From positions 1-18,967 of the forward strand of contig CAMPIP010000025.1 of NCBI GenBank assembly GCA_946886425.1: a DNA stretch of 18,967 nt, read 5' to 3'. Position 1 is the stretch's first letter, and each line of letters opens with the position of its first letter. Positions 7,553 through 15,013 of this stretch are shown in pieces. The stretch is from an uncultured Actinomycetes bacterium. Its GTDB lineage: Bacteria; Actinomycetota; Thermoleophilia; Solirubrobacterales; 70-9. A program made the position numbers and the translations under genes. Under the pieces are notes generated by a model, which was not told the DNA's origin, searched no databases, and saw only the letters and a program-made list of their open reading frames with translations.

Positions 7553-9682
7553 ATGAACCCATCCGTTACGCGAATGCCACGAGTGATCGCCTACGACGCC
7601 GGCGGCACGATGACCGACAGCTTCCTGGTCGACAAGTCCGGTTCCTTCGTCGTCGGCAAGGCCCAGACGACCCCCGAGGACGAGTCGCGCGGCCTGCTCG
7701 CCTCGACCGAGGACGCACTCGCGCAGTGGGAGGTGACCGCGGAGACGGCCTTTCCCTCGATCGTCTCCGGCGTCTTCTCCGGCACCGCGATGCTGAACCG
7801 GCTGCTGGAGCGCAAGGGCCTGGCGATCGGCTGCATCGTCTCCGGCGGGCTCGAGGACTACCTGCGGCTGGAGCGCGGCCTGCAGACCTGGCTCGGCATG
7901 ACCTACGCCGACCGCCTCCACGTCACCACCCACTTCCACAACGAGCCGCTGGTCCCGCGCGAGCGGATGAAGGGCGTGCGCGGCCGCCTCGACCTGTTCG
8001 GCAACGAGGCGATCCCGCTGTATGAGGACGAGGTGCGCGCCGCCGCCACCGAGCTGCTCGACGAGGGCGTCGAGGGGATCGTCGTCTGCCTGCTGCAGAG
8101 CTTCGTCAACGACGCCCACGAGCGCCGGGTCGAGGAGATCGTCGCCGAGCTGCAGGCCGAGCGCGGGACCGCGGTGCCGGTCTTCCTCTCCTCGCGGCTG
8201 TACCCGCTGCGCGGCGACTTCCCGCGGCTCAACTCGACCCTGATCGAGGCCTACGCGGCCGAGCCCTCGCGCCACCAGCTCGGCAAGCTCGACCGGGCCA
8301 TGAACGAGGCCGGGGCCGGCTTCGACCTGCGGGTGATGGCGGCCCACGGCGGCACCATCTCGATCGACTCCTCCGAGCTCGCCCGCACCCTCGTCTCCGG
8401 CCCGATCGGCGGCGTCGTCGGTGCCCGCTACCTGGCCGACGCCCTCGGCCTCGAGCGGGCGGTCTGCTCGGACATCGGCGGCACCAGCTTCGACCTGGCC
8501 CTGGTCAACGAGGGCGAGGTCTCGATCCGCCAGACCCCGGACATCGGCCGCTTCCTGCTCAACCTGCCGATGGTCGAGATCGAGTCGATCGGGGCCGGGA
8601 CCGGCTCCTACGTCCGCATCGACCCGACCTCGAACCGGCCCGAGATCGGCCCCGACTCGGCCGGCGCCCGGATCGGCACCGCCTGGCCGGAGGGCGGCAT
8701 CGAGACCGTCTCGGTCACCGACCTCAACCTGGTCCTCGGCCGGCTCAACTCCGAGTACTTCCTCGGCGGCGCCGTCACCCTCGACATGGAGCGGGCCCGC
8801 GATGCGGTCAAGCGCCAGATCGCCGACCCGCTCGGGCTCGGCGTCGAGGAGGCGGCCTGCGGGATCGTCGACCTGTTCGAGGAGCAGCTCCGCTACGCGG
8901 CCCTCGCCCGCGTCCTCGGCAAGGGCTACTCGGCGGTCGACTACACGCTCTTCTGCTACGGCGGCGGCGGCCCCCTGCACGTCGGCGGCTACACCCGCGG
9001 CGCCGGCTACGCGGACGTGATCGTCCCCACCTGGGCGGCCGGGTTCTCGGCCTTCGGCTGCGCCTGCGCGGACTTCTCCTACCGCTTCGACCAGACCCAC
9101 TCGCTGACCGTCGTGCCCGGCCGGGAGGGTGAGGTCGAAGGCAAGCTCCGCGCCGCCTGGAGCGTCCTCGCCGAGCGCGGGGTGGAGGCCTTCGTCCGCG
9201 GCGGCATCCCGCCCGAGCAGGTCTCCCTGAAACGGATGGTGCGGATGCAGTACGCCGGCCAGCTCAACGACATCGAGGTCGCCGCCAACGAGGACCGTCC
9301 CGACGACATCGGCTCGCTGATCGACCGCTTCGAGCGGCTCTACGCGAAGATCTACGCGGCCGGGGCCAGCTCGCCCGAGCTTGGCTACGCGATCACCTCG
9401 GTCGCCGTCGTCGCCTCCGCCCCGGTCGAGAAGCCGGTGCTGCCGGTCGAGGCCCTCACCGACGCACCGCCGGAGCCGAAGGCGGCCCGGCCGGTCTGGT
9501 GGTCGGAGTCGACCGGCCCGGTCGAGACCCCGGTCTTCGAGCAGGACGACGTCCGCGCCGGTCAGTCGATCGTCGGCCCGGCGATCGTCGAGGCGCCCTC
9601 GACCACCCTGGCGGTGCCGCCGGGACGAACCGCGGAGCTGGACCAGCACCGCATCTTCCACCTCCACGACGCAAAGGACTGA
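7553..9682 (+). CDS. acxA: Acetone carboxylase beta subunit (hydantoinase A/oxoprolinase fold)
   Basis: A 709-residue subunit that in acetone carboxylase binds ATP and activates acetone and bicarbonate by phosphorylation (acetone + HCO3- + ATP to acetoacetate + AMP + 2 Pi). It follows the Xanthobacter AcxA pattern, as I recall it, almost throughout: DAGGTMTD near residue 15, FVVGKAQTTPE, VFSGTAMLNRL, EAYAAEPSR, ATLVSGP-type SGPIGGVVGARYL, DIGGTSFD at 307-314, GPDSAGARIG, GGAGP-like YGGGGPLH, WAAGFSAFGCA and a C-terminal HRIFHL. Length and motifs favour AcxA over hydantoinase or 5-oxoprolinase. ATG 7553 is preferred, with GGAGAGG at 7534-7540; GTG 7529 and ATG 7574 are alternatives. It is the first gene of the right operon. 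A ketone other than acetone is possible. Confidence 0.9.
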   Translation: MNPSVTRMPRVIAYDAGGTMTDSFLVDKSGSFVVGKAQTTPEDESRGLLASTEDALAQWEVTAETAFPSIVSGVFSGTAMLNRLLERKGLAIGCIVSGGLEDYLRLERGLQTWLGMTYADRLHVTTHFHNEPLVPRERMKGVRGRLDLFGNEAIPLYEDEVRAAATELLDEGVEGIVVCLLQSFVNDAHERRVEEIVAELQAERGTAVPVFLSSRLYPLRGDFPRLNSTLIEAYAAEPSRHQLGKLDRAMNEAGAGFDLRVMAAHGGTISIDSSELARTLVSGPIGGVVGARYLADALGLERAVCSDIGGTSFDLALVNEGEVSIRQTPDIGRFLLNLPMVEIESIGAGTGSYVRIDPTSNRPEIGPDSAGARIGTAWPEGGIETVSVTDLNLVLGRLNSEYFLGGAVTLDMERARDAVKRQIADPLGLGVEEAACGIVDLFEEQLRYAALARVLGKGYSAVDYTLFCYGGGGPLHVGGYTRGAGYADVIVPTWAAGFSAFGCACADFSYRFDQTHSLTVVPGREGEVEGKLRAAWSVLAERGVEAFVRGGIPPEQVSLKRMVRMQYAGQLNDIEVAANEDRPDDIGSLIDRFERLYAKIYAAGASSPELGYAITSVAVVASAPVEKPVLPVEALTDAPPEPKAARPVWWSESTGPVETPVFEQDDVRAGQSIVGPAIVEAPSTTLAVPPGRTAELDQHRIFHLHDAKD

Positions 9683-9684
9683 CG

Positions 9685-12498
9685 ATGACGACTGCCGCCA
9701 CCACCGCCGCGCCGCCGCGCCTCACCGACCAGCTCGACCTCCGCGAACGCCAGTTCACCGAGACCGGCGCCTACGCCGGTCTGACCGACTCGCTGGAGTT
9801 GAAGGAGGAGGAGCCGATCCTCTTCGAGAAGGTCTTCTCGCGGCTGCGCGGCGGCCTCGTGACCGCCCGCGAGACGGCGCTCAACATCTCCGCCAGCCCG
9901 ATCGTCAAGGAGCTCGGCGAGCTCTGTTTCGCGGTCTACACGCCGGAGGGCGACTCGGTGGCGCTCTCGACCGGGGTGATCGTCCACGTCCACACGATGT
10001 CGGACGCGATCAAGTACATGATCCGCGAAGGCTACGAGGACGACCCGGGCATCAATCCGGGCGACGTCTTCTGCAACAACGACTCGCTGATCGGCGACGT
10101 CCACAACGCCGACGTGCAGACGATCGTGCCGATCCACGTCGACGGCCGCCTGGTCGGCTGGGTCGCCGGGGTCACCCACGTGATCGAGATCGGCGCCAGC
10201 ACCCCGGGCAGCCTGCCGCTCGGCCCGATCTCCCGCTTCGAGGACGGGATCGACATCCCGGCCCGCAAGATCGGCGCCGCGGACAAGCTCTTCAGGGACC
10301 ACGTCCAGGCCGCCGCCCGCGGCACCCGGCTGCCGAAGTACTGGACGCTCGACGAGCGCACCCGGCTGGCCGGCTGCCTGCTCGCCCGCCAGCAGGTCGA
10401 GTCGCTGATCGAGGACGTCGGCGTCGACACCTACCTGCAGTTCTGCGCCGAGCTGATCGAGGACGGCCGCCGCTCCTTCCGCTCCAGCCTCTACGCGATG
10501 ACCGTGCCGGGCCGCTACCGGGCCCCGGCCTTCTCGGAGATGACCCTCGGCGGAGAGCAGCTGATGCCCGAGCACGCCCGCGTCGACACGCTTATGCACG
10601 CGCCGGTGGAGGTCCGGGTGACTCCGGACGCGCGGCTCGAGCTCGACCTCGAGGGCGCCTCCGCCTGGGGCTACCACTCGGCCAACTGCACGACCGCGGC
10701 GATGCAGGGCGGCCTCTGGGTGCTGCTGACCCAGACGCTGCTCGCCAACGACAAGATCAACGACGGCGCCTACTACACGATCTCGACCAACTTCCCGCCC
10801 GGGAGCTGGTCCAACCACCAGAACCCGCAGGCCTCGACCGGCTCGCCCTGGCGCTTCCTGGTGCCGAGCTTCACCGGGGTCCTGAAGTCGCTCTCGCAGA
10901 GCCTCAACGCCCGCGGCTTCGTCGAGGAGGTGCTGGCCCCGTACGCGATGTCGGCGAACACCTTCCAAGGCGGCGGCATCGATCACCACGGCCAGCAGGC
11001 GGCGATCACCAACTTCTCGATCTCCTGCGTCGGCGGCGGCGCCCGGATGTTCACCGACGGGCTCGACTACGCGGCGGCGATGTGGAACCCGCAGGGCGAC
11101 ATGGGCGACTGCGAGGTCTGGGAGATCAACGAGCCGTTCCTCTACCTGGGTGCCTCGGTGAAGCCCTCGACGGCCGGCTCCGGCCGCTTCCGCGGCGGCT
11201 CCGGCTGGGAGAGCCTGCGGCTCTGCTGGGGGACCGAGCACTTCGAAACCCAGAACATCGGCAACAGCCGGATCACCATGCAGTCCGGCCTCTGGGGCGG
11301 ATACCCGGGCGCGACCGGCTACCGCCACAACGTCCGCGCCACCAACATGTTCGAGCTGGCCGGCGGTCTCTTGCCCTACCCGGTCCGCGACGGCAACCCG
11401 GAGGAGTCCGAAATCGAGTCTCTGGTCGAGGGCGACTCCGAGTTCGACCAGCGGACCCTGACGATGCCGAACCAGATGCGGAACGGCGACCTCTACCTCT
11501 CGCCGATGCGCGGCGGCTCCGGGATCGGCGACCCGATCGAGCGCGACCCGGCCTCGGTGGCCGCGGACGTCGCCGGCGGCTACCTGATCCCGCGCCTCGC
11601 CGAGTCCGTTTACGGGGTCGTGATCGGCGAGGGCGGCGCCGTCGACCTCGCCGCGACCGAGCAGCGCCGGGCCGACCTGCGGCGCGACCGCGAGCTGGCG
11701 GCTCGTCCCTTCCGGCGCTGGTTCGATGAGGAGCGTTCGCGGATCGCCGCCCACGCCGAGGGCGGGGCAGAGCGCTTCCACCCGGCCGTGCAGCGGATGT
11801 ACGCGGAGTCGATGCGACTTTCGCCCCAGTGGGCTGGGGAATACCGTGACTTCTGGCAGCTCGACGCCGACTTCGTCTACGACGTGGCGACGCCGACGGT
11901 GGAGATCTCCGAGCGGATCCTCCGCGGCCGCGATCCCGAGGAGCTGCAGCGCCAGCCCCGCACCGAGATCGAGGCGGAGCTTCCGGAGCGGCGGCCGACC
12001 GGGGTCGAGCAGGCCCTCAACCGGCAGACGCTGGAGGCGCTGCTGGACGGCGAGCTGCCCGACAGCCAGGTCCGCCAGATCCAGTCCGGCTACAAGGACG
12101 GCGACCGCTTCGACACCTACCTGGCGATCGTCCAGTCCCGCTGGCCCTTCCCCGAGGACAGGGTGCTGCTGCCCTTCGGGTTGCACCTCTGCATCGTCGA
12201 GCTGCCCTCCGGCGAGCGGGTGATCAAGTCCGACTCCGGCCACGTCTTCGGCGACTACCGCAAGAACTGGAAGCGCGGCGCGATGGTGCGGGTGCGCCGC
12301 GACGAGGAGGCGATGCTCGAGGTCTACCCGGACAAGATGCACCCGGACCCGGAGTGGAACGAGATCCGCGAGTACTACGACCCGGTCAGCTTCGCGCTGC
12401 TCGACGTCGAGTCGGTGCCGCCGGGCTACCCCGCGGTCCACGACTTCCTCCCGGACCTCGAGACCTTCTACCGCGACTGGCTGGGCCGGGAGCTGTAG
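9685..12498 (+). CDS. acxB: Acetone carboxylase alpha-gamma fusion protein
   Basis: A 937-residue protein. The start ATG has AAAGGA six bases upstream, two bases after the acxA stop. Residues 1 to about 750 are the alpha subunit (hydantoinase B fold): ETGAYAGL, EPILFEKVFSRLRGG, ASPIVKELGELCF, GDVFCNNDSLIGDVH, GVTHVIE, and LQGGGI-like FQGGGIDHH. The metal ligands H140, D143 and H165 keep the spacing of His150/Asp153/His175 of the Xanthobacter manganese site. After a linker of about 30 residues, residues 779-937 match the separate gamma subunit AcxC: NRQTLEALLDGELP, WPFPEDRVLLPFG, GHVFGDYRKNWK, REYYDP, VPPGYPAVHDFLPD and FYRDWLG. Combined length (937) is close to AcxB plus AcxC (776+168). The gamma cysteines (CxC and CPxC) are replaced by S849, S851, D899 and S902. 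Catalytic metal site intact, structural zinc site apparently lost. Confidence 0.9.
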   Translation: MTTAATTAAPPRLTDQLDLRERQFTETGAYAGLTDSLELKEEEPILFEKVFSRLRGGLVTARETALNISASPIVKELGELCFAVYTPEGDSVALSTGVIVHVHTMSDAIKYMIREGYEDDPGINPGDVFCNNDSLIGDVHNADVQTIVPIHVDGRLVGWVAGVTHVIEIGASTPGSLPLGPISRFEDGIDIPARKIGAADKLFRDHVQAAARGTRLPKYWTLDERTRLAGCLLARQQVESLIEDVGVDTYLQFCAELIEDGRRSFRSSLYAMTVPGRYRAPAFSEMTLGGEQLMPEHARVDTLMHAPVEVRVTPDARLELDLEGASAWGYHSANCTTAAMQGGLWVLLTQTLLANDKINDGAYYTISTNFPPGSWSNHQNPQASTGSPWRFLVPSFTGVLKSLSQSLNARGFVEEVLAPYAMSANTFQGGGIDHHGQQAAITNFSISCVGGGARMFTDGLDYAAAMWNPQGDMGDCEVWEINEPFLYLGASVKPSTAGSGRFRGGSGWESLRLCWGTEHFETQNIGNSRITMQSGLWGGYPGATGYRHNVRATNMFELAGGLLPYPVRDGNPEESEIESLVEGDSEFDQRTLTMPNQMRNGDLYLSPMRGGSGIGDPIERDPASVAADVAGGYLIPRLAESVYGVVIGEGGAVDLAATEQRRADLRRDRELAARPFRRWFDEERSRIAAHAEGGAERFHPAVQRMYAESMRLSPQWAGEYRDFWQLDADFVYDVATPTVEISERILRGRDPEELQRQPRTEIEAELPERRPTGVEQALNRQTLEALLDGELPDSQVRQIQSGYKDGDRFDTYLAIVQSRWPFPEDRVLLPFGLHLCIVELPSGERVIKSDSGHVFGDYRKNWKRGAMVRVRRDEEAMLEVYPDKMHPDPEWNEIREYYDPVSFALLDVESVPPGYPAVHDFLPDLETFYRDWLGREL

Positions 12499-12500
12499 CG

Positions 12501-13442
12501 GTGCCGGCCACTGGCAGGGCGATCGGGGTCCGCTGGGACCCGCGCTGGGCGCCCGAGGAGGCGCCGGAGATCGCCCGCTGGGTGGAGGAGCTCGGCTACG
12601 ACGAGCTGTGGATGGTCGAGGACTGCTTCTCTACCGGCGGCCTGACGATGTCCTCGGTGGCGCTGGCCAGCACCGAGCGGCTGGCGGTCGGGGTCGGTCT
12701 GCTGCCCGCTCCGGTCCGCAACCCGGCGATCGCGGCGATGGAGATCGGCGCCCTCGCCCGGCTCTTCCCGGGCCGGTTCATGCCCGCCTTCGGCCACGGC
12801 GTCGACGCCTGGATGCGCCGGATCGACGCCCGCCCGAAGGGCCGGCTGACGCTGCTGGAGGAGACCGTCGCCGCGGTCCGCTCGCTGGTCCGCGGCGAGC
12901 GCCTCGATCGCCAGGGGCGCTTCGTCAAGCTCAACGAGGTCGAGCTCGAGCACCGGCCGAAGACGGCACCGCCGATCCTGGTCGGCACCACCGGCCCGCG
13001 CGGCCTCGCCCTCGCCGGCCGCGTCGCCGACGGGATCGTCATCCCCGAGGTGGCGACCCCCGACGCCGTCTCCTGGGCGCGCGGGCTCGCCGCCGCCTCG
13101 GGCGGGCCGGGCCGCACCGTCGTCTACTCCTACCTGAGCCTCGACCGCGACGACGCGGCCGGGGTCAAGGCGGCGCAGCCGCTGGTAGGGCACTGGATGA
13201 GCAGCGGCGACTTTCCCGACATGGCCGAGCGGGCCGGGCTGGGACGCGACGGCGCCGTCGACCTGGATGAGGCGACCCTGCGCTCGATCGCCGTCGCCGG
13301 GGACCCGGCCAGCGGCGCCGGGACCGTGCGCGGGCTCTGGGACGCGGGGGCGGACGCCGTGGTCCTGCTGCCGCGCGGCGGCGACGCCAGGGAGCAATTG
13401 CGGTTGTTCGCCGACGAGGTCATGCCGGAGCTGCGCGCATGA
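12501..13442 (+). CDS. LLM class flavin/F420-dependent oxidoreductase
   Basis: A 313-residue luciferase-like TIM-barrel oxidoreductase. Visible family segments are IARWVEELGYDELWMVED, a short VALASTERLAVGVGLLPAPVRNP strand-loop region, LARLFPGRFMPAFGHG, LLEETVAAVRSLVRGE, GRFVKL, and PPILVGTTGPRGLALAGRVADGIVI, which is typical of coenzyme F420-dependent actinobacterial members. It acts in the cytoplasm on an unknown hydride donor or acceptor. GTG 12501 is chosen because it follows the acxB stop by two bases and leads straight into the barrel; the open frame upstream only overlaps acxB. It ends in an ATGA overlap with another short frame. Its place directly behind a ketone carboxylase makes a secondary alcohol:F420 oxidoreductase one option, since the F420-dependent isopropanol dehydrogenase Adf belongs to this superfamily, but no substrate can be read from the sequence. 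Confidence 0.82.
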   Translation: MPATGRAIGVRWDPRWAPEEAPEIARWVEELGYDELWMVEDCFSTGGLTMSSVALASTERLAVGVGLLPAPVRNPAIAAMEIGALARLFPGRFMPAFGHGVDAWMRRIDARPKGRLTLLEETVAAVRSLVRGERLDRQGRFVKLNEVELEHRPKTAPPILVGTTGPRGLALAGRVADGIVIPEVATPDAVSWARGLAAASGGPGRTVVYSYLSLDRDDAAGVKAAQPLVGHWMSSGDFPDMAERAGLGRDGAVDLDEATLRSIAVAGDPASGAGTVRGLWDAGADAVVLLPRGGDAREQLRLFADEVMPELRA

Positions 13443-13445
13443 ATC

Positions 13446-13474
13446 TTGCATCCACTGAGTACATGGCTTATGGT
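13446..13474 (+). promoter_or_regulatory. Candidate internal promoter giving a leaderless tatA message
   Basis: TTGCAT (13446-13451) and TATGGT (13469-13474) are separated by exactly 17 bases in a locally AT-rich stretch just after the LLM gene. The -10 box ends seven bases before ATG 13482, so transcription would start at or next to the start codon. The matches are only three of six and four of six, so this is a candidate. A GGTGGGGA element at 13472-13479 could alternatively act as a very close ribosome binding site. Confidence 0.4.
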
Positions 13475-13481
13475 GGGGACC

Positions 13482-13703
13482 ATGAGCTTTGGACCCCTGG
13501 AGATCGGCATCATCGTCCTGATCGTCCTGCTCCTCTTCGGCGCCAAGAAGCTCCCGGAACTGGGCTCCTCGCTGGGCAGCGGCATCCGCGAGTTCGGCCA
13601 GGGCATCAAGGGCGACGGCAAGCAGCTCGAGCCGGGCGACGAGGAGGAAGACACCGCCAAGAGCGACGCCTCCTCCAGCAAGGAACCCACCATCAAGAGC
13701 TGA
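13482..13703 (+). CDS. tatA: Twin-arginine translocase subunit TatA
   Basis: A 73-residue membrane protein of the Tat export channel. It has one N-terminal transmembrane helix (LEIGIIVLIVLLLFG, residues about 6-20), then the hinge and amphipathic helix AKKLPELGSSLGSGIREFGQGIKG, followed by an acidic, serine-rich polar tail. The FGxxKLPELG motif is the hallmark of TatA/E. ATG 13482 is chosen because it places the short periplasmic N-terminus correctly; ATG 13470 and TTG 13446 would add residues with no family counterpart. It stands inside an otherwise catabolic gene string, 23 bases before the aminotransferase gene. No tatC or obvious Tat-exported neighbour is in the window, so it is most likely a housekeeping tatA with its own promoter. 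Family assignment is firm. Confidence 0.9.
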   Translation: MSFGPLEIGIIVLIVLLLFGAKKLPELGSSLGSGIREFGQGIKGDGKQLEPGDEEEDTAKSDASSSKEPTIKS

Positions 13704-13725
13704 CCCGCGGAAGGGGTGGGCGGCG

Positions 13726-15003
13726 ATGAGCCGCTTCTGGCACCCCTTCTCGAACCTGGCCGCGACCGAAGCGGAGGAGTTGGTCCTGGTCCGCGGCGAG
13801 GGCGCCACGGTCGAGGACGCCGACGGCAACCGTTACTTCGACGCCACCGCCGCCCTCTGGTACTGCGCCGTGGGTTACGGGCGCGATCGGATCGCCGCCG
13901 CGATCGGCGAGCAGGCCGCCCGGCTCTCCTCCTACAGCTGCTTCGGCAACTACGCCACCGATGTCACCCTCGAGCTCGCCGACCGCCTCGCCGAGCGGGC
14001 CCCGGTCGACGACGCCCGCGTCTTCCTGACCAGCGGCGGCTCCGACAGCATCGACAGCGCCGCCAAGATCGCCCGCCGCCACTTCGCGCTGGTCGGCCGG
14101 CCGGCGAAGACGACGATGATCGCCCGTGAGGGCGCCTACCACGGCACCCACGCCTACGGGACCTCGCTGGGTGGGATCGCCGGCAACCGCGAGGGCTGGG
14201 GGACGCTGGTCGGCGGCGTCGCCCACGTGCCGCCCTTCGACGTCGAGGCGCTCGAGGCGACGATCCGCTCGCTCGGCCCCGACCGCGTCGCCGCCTTCTT
14301 CGTCGAGCCGGTGATCGGCGCCGGCGGCGTCTTCCCGCCGCCCGAGGACTACCTGCGCCGGGTCGCGGCGCTCTGCCGCGAGCAGGGCGTGCTGCTTGTC
14401 TGCGACGAGGTCGTGACCGGCCTCGGCCGGCTCGGCGAGTGGTCGGCCTCGGAGCGCTACGGCGTCCGTCCCGACCTGATGATCCTCGCCAAGGCGCTCA
14501 CCTCCGGCTACCAGCCGCTCGGCGCCGTCGTCGCCTCGGGCGCGGTCGCCGAGCCGTTCCGGGCCGGCGCCGGGGAGATGCTCAAGCACGGCTACACCTA
14601 CTCCGGCCACGCCGTCGCCTGCGCCGGCGCCCTCGCCAACCTCGACGTCCTCGAGGAGGAGGGCCTGTTCGGCCGGGTCCGCGAGCTGGAGGCGAAGCTG
14701 CCCGGGCTGCTCGGCGGCCTCGCCGACGTCGAGGGCGTCAGCGAGGTCCGCATCGTCGGCCTTACCGCGGCGATCCAGCTCGACGCCCAGCGCTTCGACG
14801 CCGCCGGTCGCGAGCTGCCCGAGGTCGTCGAGGCCTGCCGCCGTCGCGGCCAGCTGACCCGGATGCTGGCCCCCGGGGCGCTCCACTTCTCGCCGCCCTT
14901 CGTCTCCAGCGAGGAGCAGATCGAGGGCTTCGCCGCGGCCGTCGCCGACGCGGTCGAGGCGGTCGTCTCGGCGCCGGTCCCGTCCAACCCCGACCGCACC
15001 TGA
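13726..15003 (+). CDS. Class III PLP-dependent aminotransferase (omega-amino acid/amine:pyruvate type)
   Basis: A 425-residue fold-type I transaminase. It begins with FWHPFSN and the substrate-entry region YFDATAALWYCAVGYG, has the PLP phosphate loop as TSGGSDSIDSAAKIAR (most relatives have GSEA instead of GSDS), EGAYHGTHAYGTS, FFVEPVIGAGGVFPPP, the cofactor-binding aspartate motif CDEVVTGLGRLG, and the Schiff-base lysine K256 in ILAKALTSGYQPLGA. HGYTYSGHAVACAGALAN is typical of amine and beta-alanine:pyruvate transaminases. The start has GGAAGGGG about nine bases upstream. Alanine dehydrogenase follows ten bases after the stop and an aldehyde dehydrogenase after that, so the enzyme probably transfers an amino group from an amine or amino alcohol to pyruvate. 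The exact donor is not determinable. Confidence 0.9.
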   Translation: MSRFWHPFSNLAATEAEELVLVRGEGATVEDADGNRYFDATAALWYCAVGYGRDRIAAAIGEQAARLSSYSCFGNYATDVTLELADRLAERAPVDDARVFLTSGGSDSIDSAAKIARRHFALVGRPAKTTMIAREGAYHGTHAYGTSLGGIAGNREGWGTLVGGVAHVPPFDVEALEATIRSLGPDRVAAFFVEPVIGAGGVFPPPEDYLRRVAALCREQGVLLVCDEVVTGLGRLGEWSASERYGVRPDLMILAKALTSGYQPLGAVVASGAVAEPFRAGAGEMLKHGYTYSGHAVACAGALANLDVLEEEGLFGRVRELEAKLPGLLGGLADVEGVSEVRIVGLTAAIQLDAQRFDAAGRELPEVVEACRRRGQLTRMLAPGALHFSPPFVSSEEQIEGFAAAVADAVEAVVSAPVPSNPDRT

Positions 15004-15013
15004 AAGGACCGCG

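Noticed and set aside
9562..12441. A 959-codon open frame on the minus strand opposite acxB
   Set aside because: High-GC codon bias creates long antisense frames. The protein is low-complexity, rich in G, A, R, V, D and L without motifs, while the + strand frame is a recognisable carboxylase. The similar long minus frames at 2924-4822, 7487-9667 and 1447-3000 are rejected for the same reason.
7553..12498. Annotation as hydantoinase/5-oxoprolinase subunits A and B
   Set aside because: Generic fold names would fit, but DAGGTMTD, WAAGFSAFGCA, the H-x2-D plus HVI metal site and the AcxC-like C-terminus are specific to the acetone carboxylase group.
13439..13729. A 96-codon frame starting with the ATGA overlap at the end of the LLM gene
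   Set aside because: The neighbouring frame encodes an unmistakable TatA; this one gives a charged sequence without family features.
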